DNA of 64,000 nucleotides from Streptococcus pneumoniae (GTDB lineage: Bacteria; Bacillota; Bacilli; Lactobacillales; Streptococcaceae): contig NZ_CRPU01000003.1 in NCBI RefSeq assembly GCF_001096185.1, positions 1 through 64,000 of the forward strand, written 5' to 3'. Numbering within the stretch: position 1 is the first letter of the stretch; every line of letters begins with the position of its first letter. A model generated the notes under the pieces. It did not search any database, had not been told where the DNA came from, and worked only from the letters and a program-made list of their open reading frames with translations. A program made the position numbers and the translations under genes. Shown piece by piece: positions 37,178 to 47,297 of the stretch.

Positions 37178-38941
37178 CTAAAATTCAAAGAATTCCAGAG
37201 CTTTTTTCAAGAGCAAATCCGTATATTCTGGATCTTCTTGGGCTACTTCTATTTCCCACTGAACTTTTTCCAAATCATCTGTAATCACTCCATCTACTCC
37301 TAAGTGAAGAGATTTGCTGATAGCTTCTGAATCATTGACAGTCCAGACATAAAGTTTCTGGTCCGTTGTCCATAGTTTGCTTACAAAATATTCATCCAAG
37401 GTCGAGTACTCCATAGTATATCCTGTCGCCTTTGTTTTAGGAAAGACAGAATTGTAGGGCATGATGAAATAAACTGGCAGTTCGGTATCATACTGTCTTA
37501 CTTTTTCGACAACATGGTAGTCTAAAGACTGGATTTGATGTCCATAAATCTTGAGCTTTGCAGCATAACGGGCTAAAAAGCGGTCCATCATGTCTGGACT
37601 ATCTTTTTTACTGGTTTTGATTTCAATTAGTAATTTTTGACCAAGTTCGTTGGCTCGACTGAGATAATCTTCAAAGCTTGAAATTTTAGCCTGGTAGCCA
37701 TTTTCAAAAATATCAATCCCTTTAAGCTCCTCCAAGTTTAAGTCTTGAGGACTTTTATTGATACCTGCTAGATTTTTCAAGTTAGCATCATGCATCATGA
37801 CAAACTGCCCATCTTTTGTTTCCTGCACGTCCGTCTCCACCAAGTCTGGTTTGAGTTGTGCTGTAGTTTCTAAGGATTCTACTGTATTTTGAATCCCATT
37901 TGCATTGGAAACCCCTCGGTGAGAAATAAGCTGAGGTAGATGAACCATGGGAGTCTCCAGATAAATATAACCTTCTAAGGCAAAGAAAAGACTGGCACAA
38001 ATCATGACTCCCCATCGCATGATGTGATCTTTTTCTCTCCTAGGAAGCATATCCAGCTCCTTTCCTGTCAAAAATGAAACAAATTTAACCAAAAAGTAAG
38101 TCAGAGCCATATAATAAAGATTTTTAATCACAACAAAATTCAAAATACCAAGAATCAGAGACTCTCTCTGAGTGATGTCATCTACCAAAGTTTGAGCCAA
38201 TAACAAAGGAATCAAAGGAAGATAAAATAATAAATTTGCCTTTAGCAAGATATAAAATAAATTCCAAGCATAAAAAGCAACTCTTTTCTTGGTTTTCTCC
38301 AAGCTAAACATCACTGCTTCTCGAACAGTCAGCTGATCATATACAATCTTCGGAAGGGCAAACATCAATCTGACAGAGATATAGAGAAAAATAAGAGATA
38401 GAAGTAGGATGCTCAGCCACCACATCCAATATTTATCTTCTAAATAATCTTGGATAAACTCTGGAATGACGATTTTATTGAGATAATAAATCTTCAGCAT
38501 TTTCCGTATAAAAGGAAAAAGCATAGCTATATAGAAAAAGATAAACAAGGCTTTAGCGCAAGTTAGCTTTTTCATAAATCCAAAACTTTCATGGAAAACC
38601 TTGCGGATATACTCAATTAGCCTTCGCTTTTCATGATAGAGGAGATGACGAGCACCAATAAAGAGGAGTCCTATTTGAAAATAAGCAACCAGAAGGTTAA
38701 TGATAATCAAGGCTAAAAAAGCTAGACTAATCAATGGAGAATGAGTGAGGATGGCTAAGACATTGTTATAGGAAATAAAAAGATAACCTGTCTGATCTAA
38801 TAAGAAACTAGCCAACCATGAATTGAATGGTACCCACAAATACTCCACTATCATAAAAATCAAGAAAAATAGAAAGAGGATTTTATCAAGATTGAGGTAA
38901 ATCTGTTTAAAACCCAATTTTTTAGGTTTTTCAGGTTTCAT
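37178..38941 (-). CDS. Membrane-bound glycerophosphodiester phosphodiesterase
   Basis: The product has 587 residues from ATG 38941, preceded by AGGAG. The N-terminal half (about 1-335) has some eight membrane segments (GPDPase membrane domain). The C-terminal GDPD domain starts at LISHRGVSNANGIQNTVES (about 346), with ETDVQETKDGQFVMMHD carrying the metal ligands and LLIEIKTSKKD the catalytic Glu/Lys strand. Likely acts on lipid or teichoic-acid-derived glycerophosphodiesters at the membrane. It starts 8 bases after the exonuclease gene, so the two are co-transcribed. Confidence 0.9.
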   Translation of the reverse strand: MKPEKPKKLGFKQIYLNLDKILFLFFLIFMIVEYLWVPFNSWLASFLLDQTGYLFISYNNVLAILTHSPLISLAFLALIIINLLVAYFQIGLLFIGARHLLYHEKRRLIEYIRKVFHESFGFMKKLTCAKALFIFFYIAMLFPFIRKMLKIYYLNKIVIPEFIQDYLEDKYWMWWLSILLLSLIFLYISVRLMFALPKIVYDQLTVREAVMFSLEKTKKRVAFYAWNLFYILLKANLLFYLPLIPLLLAQTLVDDITQRESLILGILNFVVIKNLYYMALTYFLVKFVSFLTGKELDMLPRREKDHIMRWGVMICASLFFALEGYIYLETPMVHLPQLISHRGVSNANGIQNTVESLETTAQLKPDLVETDVQETKDGQFVMMHDANLKNLAGINKSPQDLNLEELKGIDIFENGYQAKISSFEDYLSRANELGQKLLIEIKTSKKDSPDMMDRFLARYAAKLKIYGHQIQSLDYHVVEKVRQYDTELPVYFIMPYNSVFPKTKATGYTMEYSTLDEYFVSKLWTTDQKLYVWTVNDSEAISKSLHLGVDGVITDDLEKVQWEIEVAQEDPEYTDLLLKKALEFFEF

Positions 38942-38949
38942 AGGCACTC

Positions 38950-39540
38950 CTAGTCAAATAATTGAGACAAGTCCAAGCCACCAAAAGGATTGTTTGATAA
39001 GCTACTTTCTGTTTCTAACAATTCTCTAGCTTGATCTGACTCTAAGAAGGACTCGTAGACACGCGCCGTCATACGAGCATCCTCTAAACTATTATGGGAC
39101 TGACCTTGAAATCCAAGAAATGAGGCAACAGTTTGCAACTTGAGATTGGCAATACCATGTAAATCCGAACTGCGACGTTCAAATGCTTCATCATACAGAT
39201 CTACCTTGTACTGCTGGCTGTAGTCTAAACCATGCTCTGCTAGAATAGGCAAATCACTTTTAACAGCATTGTAGCCTATCATCGGCAAAGAACCCACAAA
39301 CTCTTGAAATTCTTTGATAACTTCCTCCACTGGAGGAGCATCTTTTAAGGTCTCAGCTGTAATCCCTGTCAAACCATTGATAAAGCTTTTTAGAGGCACA
39401 CTAGTATGGACATAGGAATCATAGGCAGCGATTTCCTGACCATCTCTAAAACGCACTGCCGATACTTGAATCAAGTGTGTTTGTCCTTCGTACTGATTAA
39501 ATTCTAAGTCAAAAGCAATGTAATCTTCTAATCGTTCCAT
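38950..39540 (-). CDS. DnaQ-like 3'-5' exonuclease (DEDDh)
   Basis: The product has 196 residues. The DEDDh motifs are IAFDLEFNQYEG (Exo I, Asp-Glu), IGYNAVKSDLPIL (Exo II) and HNSLEDARMTARV (Exo III). A stand-alone proofreading or RNase-type nuclease; the substrate is unknown. The C-terminal NPFGGLDLSQLFD tail is acidic and hydrophobic and may be a protein-binding peptide. Confidence 0.88.
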   Translation of the reverse strand: MERLEDYIAFDLEFNQYEGQTHLIQVSAVRFRDGQEIAAYDSYVHTSVPLKSFINGLTGITAETLKDAPPVEEVIKEFQEFVGSLPMIGYNAVKSDLPILAEHGLDYSQQYKVDLYDEAFERRSSDLHGIANLKLQTVASFLGFQGQSHNSLEDARMTARVYESFLESDQARELLETESSLSNNPFGGLDLSQLFD

Positions 39541-39567
39541 TTTCTACCTCTCCTATACTGTTATTTT

Positions 39568-39719
39568 ATACTCTTCGAAAATCTCTTCAAACCGCGTCAG
39601 CGTCGCCTTACCGTAGATATATGTAACTGACTTCGTCAGTCTTATCTACAACCTCAAAGCAGCGCTTTGATCAGCCTGCGGCTCGCTTCCTAGTTTGCTC
39701 TTTGATTTTCATTGAGTAT
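39568..39719 (-). repeat. BOX element with one boxB
   Basis: Ends ATACTCTTCGAAAATCTCTT and GATTTTCATTGAGTAT; 152 bp, inverted relative to the copy at 28095. Lies between rocS and the exonuclease gene. Confidence 0.93.
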
Positions 39720-39791
39720 TACTTGAGCAACTATACTATTCACAAACAAAAGAAGCCATCAGGTTAGCACATAACCTAAACAGCTCCTTGA

Positions 39792-40283
39792 TTATCCTCC
39801 AAATAAACGAGCAAAAAAGCCTTTCTTAGTTGATTGGACTTCTTCTTTTGCTTGGTCCAGCTCTAGCTTAAGATTTTCTTGATCCTTCATGGCTTGAAGA
39901 GTCAATTGTTGCTGCTGATCAAGTTGTTTGTCTTTCTCAGCAATCTGACGGTCTTTGATGCGCATCTGCTCGTCTTTTTCTGATAACTGACGATCCTTGG
40001 CTTTTAATTGTTCATAAAGACGAAGAATTTCTGCATTCTTCTCATCAACCAGAATCTCCATCAGTTCACGTTGCTTGACATCTTCACTGACAGGCTCATC
40101 TTCAAAAATCGTTTTTTTATAGATTTCTTCTAGCTTAATCAAGCCACTTCTGGTAACGACTGTTACCCCTTTGTCATTTTTATCTGTGTCTTCTTCTGGT
40201 AATTCTTTGACACGGTTATTGATTGCTTGGCGAGATAATCCTAAGACCTCTGCAATCTCACTGACGGTCATTTCAATACTCAT
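39792..40283 (-). CDS. rocS: Chromosome segregation regulator RocS
   Basis: The product has 163 residues: an N-terminal helix-turn-helix (TVSEIAEVLGLSRQAINNRV, about 6-25), a long coiled coil (about 70-150, with heptads such as LSEKDEQMRIKDRQIAEKD), and a short C-terminal amphipathic helix KKGFFARLFGG that can bind membrane. This three-part layout matches pneumococcal RocS, which links the nucleoid and ParB to the capsule kinase system and division. Neighbours mtnN and macP agree with the known order. Own promoter upstream. Confidence 0.88.
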   Translation of the reverse strand: MSIEMTVSEIAEVLGLSRQAINNRVKELPEEDTDKNDKGVTVVTRSGLIKLEEIYKKTIFEDEPVSEDVKQRELMEILVDEKNAEILRLYEQLKAKDRQLSEKDEQMRIKDRQIAEKDKQLDQQQQLTLQAMKDQENLKLELDQAKEEVQSTKKGFFARLFGG

Positions 40284-40322
40284 AATATCCTCTGAAACGT
40301 TTTCTAGCTTTTCTTTACTTAA

Positions 40323-40351
40323 ATCTTATCATAAGCTAGAAAAACTGTCAA
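40323..40351 (-). promoter_or_regulatory. Promoter of rocS
   Basis: Minus strand TTGACA (40346-40351), 17-base spacer, TAAGAT (40323-40328). It starts inside the end of mtnN's 3' flank, making rocS independent of the upstream operon. Confidence 0.7.
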
Positions 40352-40359
40352 ATTTCCGC

Positions 40360-41052
40360 TTAATCTAAAACCTTCAAAAAGGCTAATAAGACTTGGGCAG
40401 AGCGACGTCCAGCTTCGATAATAAACTCATCAAAAGAGATGTTTGCTTCATGGTTGGCATTATCACTCATAGCTCGGATGACTAAAACTGGAAGATTAAG
40501 GGAATGCGCTGCCTGAGCAATCGCTGCTCCTTCCATCTCAACAGCTAAAACTTCTGGGAAATGGGACTTAATCGCTTCTATCTTGTCATTTCCTGCAACA
40601 AAACTATCTCCTGTAGCAATCAATCCAAGATGCCATTTTTGGTCCAATTGAGATAAACTCTCTTGAATTTTAGCAACAAAGGTTTTATCCGATTCGAAAT
40701 AAAGTGGTTGTTGCGCCATTTGTCCATAAGCATAGCCAAAAGCTGTAACATCCACATCATGATAAGCCAATTTATCAGCAATCACAACATCCCCAACAGC
40801 AATACCCTCTGCTACTGCACCAGCAGATCCCGTGTTAATCAAAGCATCCACTTGGAAATGATCAGCCAAAATCGCCACACTCATAGCAGACATGACCTTA
40901 CCAATTCCACTTTCTACAAGAACGACTTCATGAGAAGCAATAGTTCCTGTGTGATAGGTATTGCCTAAAACAACTTGCTCCTGGGCATTGTCTAAATGCT
41001 GGACCAGATACGCCAGTTCTTCAGGCATAGCCGCAATAATTCCTATTTTCAT
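40360..41052 (-). CDS. mtnN: 5'-methylthioadenosine/S-adenosylhomocysteine nucleosidase
   Basis: The product has 230 residues. Cleaves adenine from MTA, SAH and 5'-deoxyadenosine, recycling SAM by-products and giving the precursor of AI-2. The catalytic residues are in IIAAMPEEL (Glu-12), AVEMEGAAIAQ (Glu-173 region) and AMSDNAN (Asp-197 region). Last gene of the glmU-nudix-macP-mtnN unit, 17 bases after macP. Confidence 0.96.
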   Translation of the reverse strand: MKIGIIAAMPEELAYLVQHLDNAQEQVVLGNTYHTGTIASHEVVLVESGIGKVMSAMSVAILADHFQVDALINTGSAGAVAEGIAVGDVVIADKLAYHDVDVTAFGYAYGQMAQQPLYFESDKTFVAKIQESLSQLDQKWHLGLIATGDSFVAGNDKIEAIKSHFPEVLAVEMEGAAIAQAAHSLNLPVLVIRAMSDNANHEANISFDEFIIEAGRRSAQVLLAFLKVLD

Positions 41053-41068
41053 TTCAATTCCTTTTCTA

Positions 41069-41380
41069 TTACAAAAGTTTCATTGCTAAGACAAGCAAAA
41101 TTAAGAGAAAGATGACTGCAAATAAGATTTTATTTAACTTAGAATTGAAAACATTTCTCTTGGTATTTTCAATGCGACGGCTTTTATGGATAGACGGTTC
41201 GACCTGAATCTTCAAGGTTTCCTGGCTAAAGCCATGATCCTTAGGATTGGCATAACCAAAACGGGAAGAAGAGGTTGGTAAAATCTTAGTCTCCTCATCA
41301 TCTAGCAAAGGGGGACCTGAAATTTTTTCGCCTCTATTAGCTCTTTCAATCATTTCATCCGTTAATAAAGGTTTACCCAT
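41069..41380 (-). CDS. macP: PBP2a cofactor MacP
   Basis: The product has 103 residues from ATG 41380 ([20 protein letters not shown]); an upstream start would overlap the Nudix gene. A cytosolic N-terminus contains [12 protein letters not shown], where Thr-31 fits the known StkP phosphorylation site, and the C-terminus is a single membrane helix ([19 protein letters not shown]). MacP activates PBP2a for septal/peripheral peptidoglycan synthesis. Gene order next to glmU and rocS supports the name. Confidence 0.85.
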   Translation of the reverse strand: MGKPLLTDEMIERANRGEKISGPPLLDDEETKILPTSSSRFGYANPKDHGFSQETLKIQVEPSIHKSRRIENTKRNVFNSKLNKILFAVIFLLILLVLAMKLL

Positions 41381-41391
41381 ACTGACCTCCT

Positions 41392-41937
41392 CTATTTTTT
41401 GTGCAATTCCCAATACTGTACAGCCATAATTGTCTTGGCATCACAAATATGACCTGATTGGATCAATTCCTTAGCTTCTTCTAAGCTCACTTCAAGGACT
41501 TCTAAGGTTTCATCCTCATCCTGCGGACGTGGATTTTCCACCTTTGTCAAATCGCTTGCTAGGTATAGTTTTAATTTCTCATTACAAAAGCCAATGGCTG
41601 AGTAAAAATCATACAAGAGTTCTAATTTCCCTGTATAGGCTGTTTCTTCCTCTAATTCACGAAGGGCTGCTGCTATAGGGTCTGTGTTTTCTCCTACTTC
41701 CAATTTTCCTGCTGGAATTTCGTAAGAGACTGCCTCAATGGCTTTGCGGTACTGCTTGACCAAGATGAGTTTTTGCTCATCGGTTACGGCTAAAACACAG
41801 ACAGCTCCATTGTGGAAAATCAAATCCCGTTGGGCAGTTCCCTTGCCTTCTGGTAATTCAACCTGATCTTGAACCAGTTTAAAAATTGGTCCTTGATAGA
41901 TTTCTTTTCGGCTAAGCGTTTTTTCTTCAAATTCCAT
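41392..41937 (-). CDS. Nudix hydrolase, ADP-ribose pyrophosphatase type
   Basis: The product has 181 residues. The Nudix box [25 protein letters not shown] (key residues Gly, Glu, Arg-Glu, Glu-Glu) lies near 79-103. The [17 protein letters not shown] stretch in front is typical of ADP-ribose pyrophosphatases. It begins 10 bases after glmU. Confidence 0.9.
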   Translation of the reverse strand: MEFEEKTLSRKEIYQGPIFKLVQDQVELPEGKGTAQRDLIFHNGAVCVLAVTDEQKLILVKQYRKAIEAVSYEIPAGKLEVGENTDPIAAALRELEEETAYTGKLELLYDFYSAIGFCNEKLKLYLASDLTKVENPRPQDEDETLEVLEVSLEEAKELIQSGHICDAKTIMAVQYWELHKK

Positions 41938-41946
41938 GATAGGCTC

Positions 41947-43341
<1,395 letters not shown>

Positions 43342-43470
43342 CTAGAAATTCCCTTTTATTATACCATATTTCAAATCATTCCGCGCCCTTGAATGAAAAA
43401 ATGCTCCAAAGTCCTTTCCTTAACCCATTTTTTTTGATTTTTTTTCATTTTTAGGGTAGAATTATGAGAT

Positions 43471-44271
43471 ATGAGAAAACAAATTCATCCACTTATTTTA
43501 TTTAGTTTTTTTGGGATTATAATTTTCATTTTAATCATCAATCGCCCACTTAATGACAACCAATCGTTTAAAACAAAATCCAATATAGCACAGATTGAAG
43601 CACAGGCTTTGAAACACTTAGACAAACCGATTATTGACCTCTCTGGCTGGCAGCGTCCTGAGGAAATCAACTACGATGCCCTCTCACAAAATATTTCAGG
43701 CGCTATTGTTCGTGTTCACAGTGGTGCTCAAACGACAAAAGAAAATGATGCTTCCTTTATCAATGGAATAGACAAGGCCTATAAGAGTCATATCACTGAA
43801 CTTCAAAAGCGGAATGTCCCAGTTGGGGTCTACGCTTATGTAGCTGGAAAAAGTGTCCAAGAAATGGAAAAGGCTGCCGAAGTTTTCTACAATGCTGCCT
43901 CTCCTTACAGCCCTAGTTACTATTGGCTAGACGTAGAAGACAAAACCATGTCCAATATGAACGAGGGGGTTGAAGCCTTTCGAGCAAAATTAGCATCACT
44001 AGGTGCTAAAAACATCGGCATCTACATTGGTGTCTACTTCATGGAAGAACATAGTATTGATACAGGCAAGTTTACCTCTGTTTGGATTCCGTCCTACGGC
44101 TCAAACTCAGGATTTTTGGAGAGCAGTCCTAAAACTGATTTAGATTATGACATCCACCAATACACATCTAAAGGAAAAATTGCCGGCTTTGACCACGATT
44201 TGGATATCAACGTCATCTCTCCCTTAAAAAACAAAGAAGAAACCTTTAGAAAACTCTTTTTAAAACCTTAA
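43471..44271 (+). CDS. Membrane-anchored GH25 muramidase-like protein
   Basis: The product has 266 residues: a basic N-terminus, one membrane helix (LILFSFFGIIIFILIINRP) and a GH25 fold from about 50. The catalytic pair would be Asp in KPIIDLSGWQ and Asp/Glu in YYWLDVEDKTM. It would cleave the glycan MurNAc-GlcNAc bond outside the membrane. The ATG lies only about 8 bases after a TAGAAT -10 box with no ribosome binding site, so the mRNA may be nearly leaderless. Divergent from glmU. Confidence 0.82.
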   Translation: MRKQIHPLILFSFFGIIIFILIINRPLNDNQSFKTKSNIAQIEAQALKHLDKPIIDLSGWQRPEEINYDALSQNISGAIVRVHSGAQTTKENDASFINGIDKAYKSHITELQKRNVPVGVYAYVAGKSVQEMEKAAEVFYNAASPYSPSYYWLDVEDKTMSNMNEGVEAFRAKLASLGAKNIGIYIGVYFMEEHSIDTGKFTSVWIPSYGSNSGFLESSPKTDLDYDIHQYTSKGKIAGFDHDLDINVISPLKNKEETFRKLFLKP

Positions 44272-44365
44272 AAGCATTTGTTTAGCATTTGCTTTTTCTT
44301 TTTGTGTTTGATTGTGATACAATATAGTAAGGATTTTTTGAAATAGAAATAGTTGGAGGAAATAT

Positions 44366-45208
44366 ATGCTCTCATGGTTAGCACGCCTTATTAAAGGGAT
44401 TGTGATTGCTCTTGGATTTATTCTACCGGGAATTTCCGGAGGAGTTCTAGCAGCAATCTTAGGCATTTACGAACGAATGATTGGCTTTCTGGCCCATCCC
44501 TTTAAAGACTTTAAAGAAAATGTTTTGTACTTTATTCCAGTTGCCATCGGTATGCTTCTGGGAATCGGCTTATTTTCCTACCCGATTGAATACCTGCTTG
44601 AAAATTATCAGGTCTTTGTCTTATGGAGCTTTGCGGGTGCCATCATTGGTACGGTTCCTAGCCTCCTCAAAGAATCAACTCGAGAATCTGATCGAGACAA
44701 GATTGATTTAGTTTGGTTCTGGACAACCTTTATCATTTCTGGACTAGGTCTCTATGCCTTAAATTTTGTCGTTGGAACCTTAAGTGCTAGCTTTCTTAAT
44801 TTGGTCCTAGCAGGTTCACTGCTGGCTCTTGGCGTATTGGTGCCTGGCCTCAGTCCATCAAATCTACTTTTGATTTTGGGGCTCTATGCTCCTATGTTGA
44901 CTGGTTTTAAAACCTTTGACCTCTTGGGAACCTTCTTCCCGATTGGAATTGGTGCAGGTGCAACTCTCATTATTTTTTCAAAATTGATGGATTATGCCTT
45001 AAATAACTACCACTCACGTGTCTATCATTTCATCATCGGTATCGTCCTATCAAGTACCCTTTTAATCTTGATTCCAAATGCAGGAAACGCTGAAAGTATC
45101 CAATACACCGGCCTCTCACTTGTTGGCTATGTCATCATCGCCTTCTTCTTTGCACTGGGAATCTGGCTTGGTATTTGGATGAGCCAATTGGAGGATAAGT
45201 ATAAATAA
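44366..45208 (+). CDS. popT: DUF368 polyprenyl-phosphate transporter (PopT type)
   Basis: The product has 280 residues with about eight membrane segments. The DUF368 hallmark is the repeated Pro-Gly motif: ALGFILPGISGGVLAAILG (about 13-31) and LGVLVPGLSPSNLLLILGLY (about 152-171), an inverted repeat. DUF368 proteins were shown in other Firmicutes to recycle undecaprenyl phosphate across the membrane. TGGAGGAAATAT precedes the start. Next gene overlaps by one base (TAATG). Confidence 0.87.
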   Translation: MLSWLARLIKGIVIALGFILPGISGGVLAAILGIYERMIGFLAHPFKDFKENVLYFIPVAIGMLLGIGLFSYPIEYLLENYQVFVLWSFAGAIIGTVPSLLKESTRESDRDKIDLVWFWTTFIISGLGLYALNFVVGTLSASFLNLVLAGSLLALGVLVPGLSPSNLLLILGLYAPMLTGFKTFDLLGTFFPIGIGAGATLIIFSKLMDYALNNYHSRVYHFIIGIVLSSTLLILIPNAGNAESIQYTGLSLVGYVIIAFFFALGIWLGIWMSQLEDKYK

Positions 45209-45690
45209 TGGCAAAAAAAGTTAAAATCAAAAAAACATTGGTGGAACAAATCCTATCTAAAGCAGATATCCCACATCAGGGGATTCAAATCAATGCCCTG
45301 GAAGGAGAACTTCCGCAAGGTTATGAACGAGATCAGATTTTCAAAACCTTAGCTCTTTTGGGAGATAAAACAGGACCGATTATCGGAATTGTGCCTATCA
45401 CTAAACACTTGTCGGAAAAGAAACTCGCCAAAATTTCTGGCAATAAAAAAGTGAGCATGATTCCACAAAAGGACTTGGAAAAAACAACTGGCTACATTCA
45501 TGGAGCCAATAATCCTGTCGGTATTCGTCAGAAACACAATTATCCCATTTTTATCGATAAAATTGCTCTCGACTTGGATCAAATGATTGTCTCTGCTGGC
45601 GAAGTTGGTCACAGCATTATCGTTGCTCCCCAAGACTTGGCTAGCTTTGTAAAGGCAGACTTTGTAGATATTTTGGAGGACAGCAAGTAA
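45208..45690 (+). CDS. ybaK: YbaK/EbsC-family Cys-tRNA(Pro) deacylase
   Basis: The product has 160 residues. It edits mischarged Cys-tRNA(Pro) (or Ala/other) in trans. YIHGANNPVGIRQKHNYPIFID and the final ISAGEVGHSIIVAPQDLA-like segment (VSAGEVGHSIIVAPQDL) are family signatures, with the conserved Lys/Gly region at ALLGDKTGP. Part of a three-gene overlapping unit with popT and the phosphatase. Confidence 0.9.
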   Translation: MAKKVKIKKTLVEQILSKADIPHQGIQINALEGELPQGYERDQIFKTLALLGDKTGPIIGIVPITKHLSEKKLAKISGNKKVSMIPQKDLEKTTGYIHGANNPVGIRQKHNYPIFIDKIALDLDQMIVSAGEVGHSIIVAPQDLASFVKADFVDILEDSK

Positions 45691-46310
45691 TGAAACTCTA
45701 CTTTGTCCGCCACGGTCGTACTGTCTGGAACCAAGAAGGTCGTTTTCAAGGCGCTAGTGGAGATTCTCCCCTTCTTCCTGAATCCATTGAAACCCTAAAA
45801 CGACTAGGCCAGTATCTCAAGGATGTTCCTTTTAATCAGATTTATTCAAGTGATTTACCTCGAGCGGTCAAATCTGCTGAGATTATCCAAAGTCAACTCC
45901 AGACCCCCTGTCCTTTAGAAAGTGTCCCTAATCTCCGTGAATGGCAACTTGGGAAGTTAGAAGGTTTGAAAATCGCAACCTTGGAAGCTATTTACCCGCA
46001 ACAAATCCAGGCTTTCCGTACTAATCTTGCTCAATTTGACACTCAAATGTTTGGAGCCGAATCCCTCTATAGCACAACACAACGAACTATCCAATTTATC
46101 AAATCATTAAAAGATAGTCCAGCTGAGCGTATTCTAATTGTCGGACACGGCGCCAATCTTACTGCCAGCCTTCGTACTCTCCTAGGCTATAAAGAACCAC
46201 TTCTTCGTAAAGATGGCGGTCTAGCAAATGCCAGTCTGACCATTCTAGAAACCCATGATTTTGAAACATTCACTCTCGATACTTGGAATGATACTTCTTA
46301 TCAATCATAA
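45690..46310 (+). CDS. gpmB: Histidine phosphatase-family protein
   Basis: The product has 206 residues. The phosphohistidine motif LYFVRHGRTVWN is at 3-14; the second catalytic His is in ILIVGHGANLTASLRTLLG (about 150). Often annotated gpmB; most such proteins are phosphatases rather than mutases, and the substrate is unknown. Overlaps the deacylase stop by one base. Confidence 0.88.
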   Translation: MKLYFVRHGRTVWNQEGRFQGASGDSPLLPESIETLKRLGQYLKDVPFNQIYSSDLPRAVKSAEIIQSQLQTPCPLESVPNLREWQLGKLEGLKIATLEAIYPQQIQAFRTNLAQFDTQMFGAESLYSTTQRTIQFIKSLKDSPAERILIVGHGANLTASLRTLLGYKEPLLRKDGGLANASLTILETHDFETFTLDTWNDTSYQS

Positions 46311-46386
46311 TTATAGCCTAGCCTTCTGAACTAGAACCATAGGAGATATAGTCAGTTGAAACAAAAATAAGACAAAAGAGCCTCGT

Positions 46387-46554
46387 AAAAAGAGTCTGGG
46401 ACAAAAGTCTAGCCTTAAATATAAAAAGCGAACAAAACGAGTTATCTGACACTCAGAATTCTGTCTTGTTCGCTTTTTTGTCTAATCTATCGATTTGTAA
46501 AATTTATAATAAAGAATTCCTAAAATCAAAATCTTTGTGTCCCAGACTCTTTTT
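46387..46554. mobile_element. Small inverted-repeat element (RUP/MITE-like)
   Basis: A perfect 17-bp terminal inverted repeat, AAAAAGAGTCTGGGACA at 46387-46403 and its complement at 46538-46554, bounds 168 bp. Inside is a second inverted repeat (AAAAAGCGAACAA ... TTGTTCGCTTTTT). No coding. The end sequence is common in streptococcal short repeats; RUP is a possible name but its usual length is about 107 bp. Confidence 0.7.
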
Positions 46555-46695
46555 GATATGAACACGTGTCTTCTCAACAGGATTGTAGAGCAAAATGAAA
46601 TAGTAACTGAATAATGTGATTTGAGAATTTAAATCAATTTATAAGAATGTTTTAGAAGCAGTGATGTACTAGTTCAGATTCACTTTTCTATACTA

Positions 46696-46890
46696 ATACT
46701 CTTCGAAAATCTCTTCAAACCGCGTCAACGTCGCCTTGCCGTATATATGTTACTGACTTCGTCAGTTCTATCTGCAACCTCAAAACAGTGTTTTGAGCTG
46801 ACTTCGTCAGTTCTATCTACAACCTCAAAGCAGTGCTTTGAGCAACCTGCGGCTAGTTTCCTAGTTTGCTCTTTGATTTTCATTGAGTAT
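46696..46890 (-). repeat. BOX element with two boxB units
   Basis: Standard ends ATACTCTTCGAAAATC and TTTTCATTGAGTAT, 195 bp. Confidence 0.93.
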
Positions 46891-47000
46891 AAGATGAGTA
46901 GGGAGGAAGAGGTAAAAGTTTATGCCCAAACTCTTCACATAAGAACTCTAGCTTACCCATTCTATGGAATCTTGCATTATCCATTAAAACTTCCAGACTC

Positions 47001-47145
47001 ATACTCTTCTAAAATCTATTCAAACCACGTCAACTTCACATTATATATGTTGGTGACCTCATAAGTTTTGTCTGCAACCTCAAAGATGTTCTTTGAGCAG
47101 CCTACAGCTAGCTTCCTAGTTTAATCTTTGCTTTTCACTGAGTAG
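47001..47145 (-). repeat. Degenerate BOX element
   Basis: Recognisable BOX layout with one boxB but many substitutions (for example GTTGGTGACCTCATAAG for the usual GTAACTGACTTCGTCAG). Older than its neighbour at 46696. Confidence 0.75.
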
Positions 47146-47179
47146 CAAGTTAAAAAAATGAGGCTGGTCAAAAAGTCTT

Positions 47180-47240
47180 TAAAATCAAAAAACGCATAAT
47201 ATCAGGTATTGAAACCTTGTACTATGCGTTTTATTGTGGG
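47180..47240 (-). terminator. Hairpin downstream of prsA
   Basis: AAAACGCATAATA ... TACTATGCGTTTT form a long stem with a loop of about 16 bases, followed by TTTTTTG on the minus strand. It resembles a short repeat found in many streptococcal intergenic regions. Confidence 0.55.
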
Positions 47241-47297
47241 AAAATTTACTTTATTTTTTCCTGAAGTCGAGTTTTTTCCCTGACTCATTGATTTGGA

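Noticed and set aside
37076-37303. A 75-codon plus-strand gene ending at the orphan terminator
   Set aside because: It runs past the terminator into antisense GDPD sequence and has no ribosome binding site.
46747-47064. A 105-codon plus-strand frame
   Set aside because: It is built from two BOX elements and the spacer between them.
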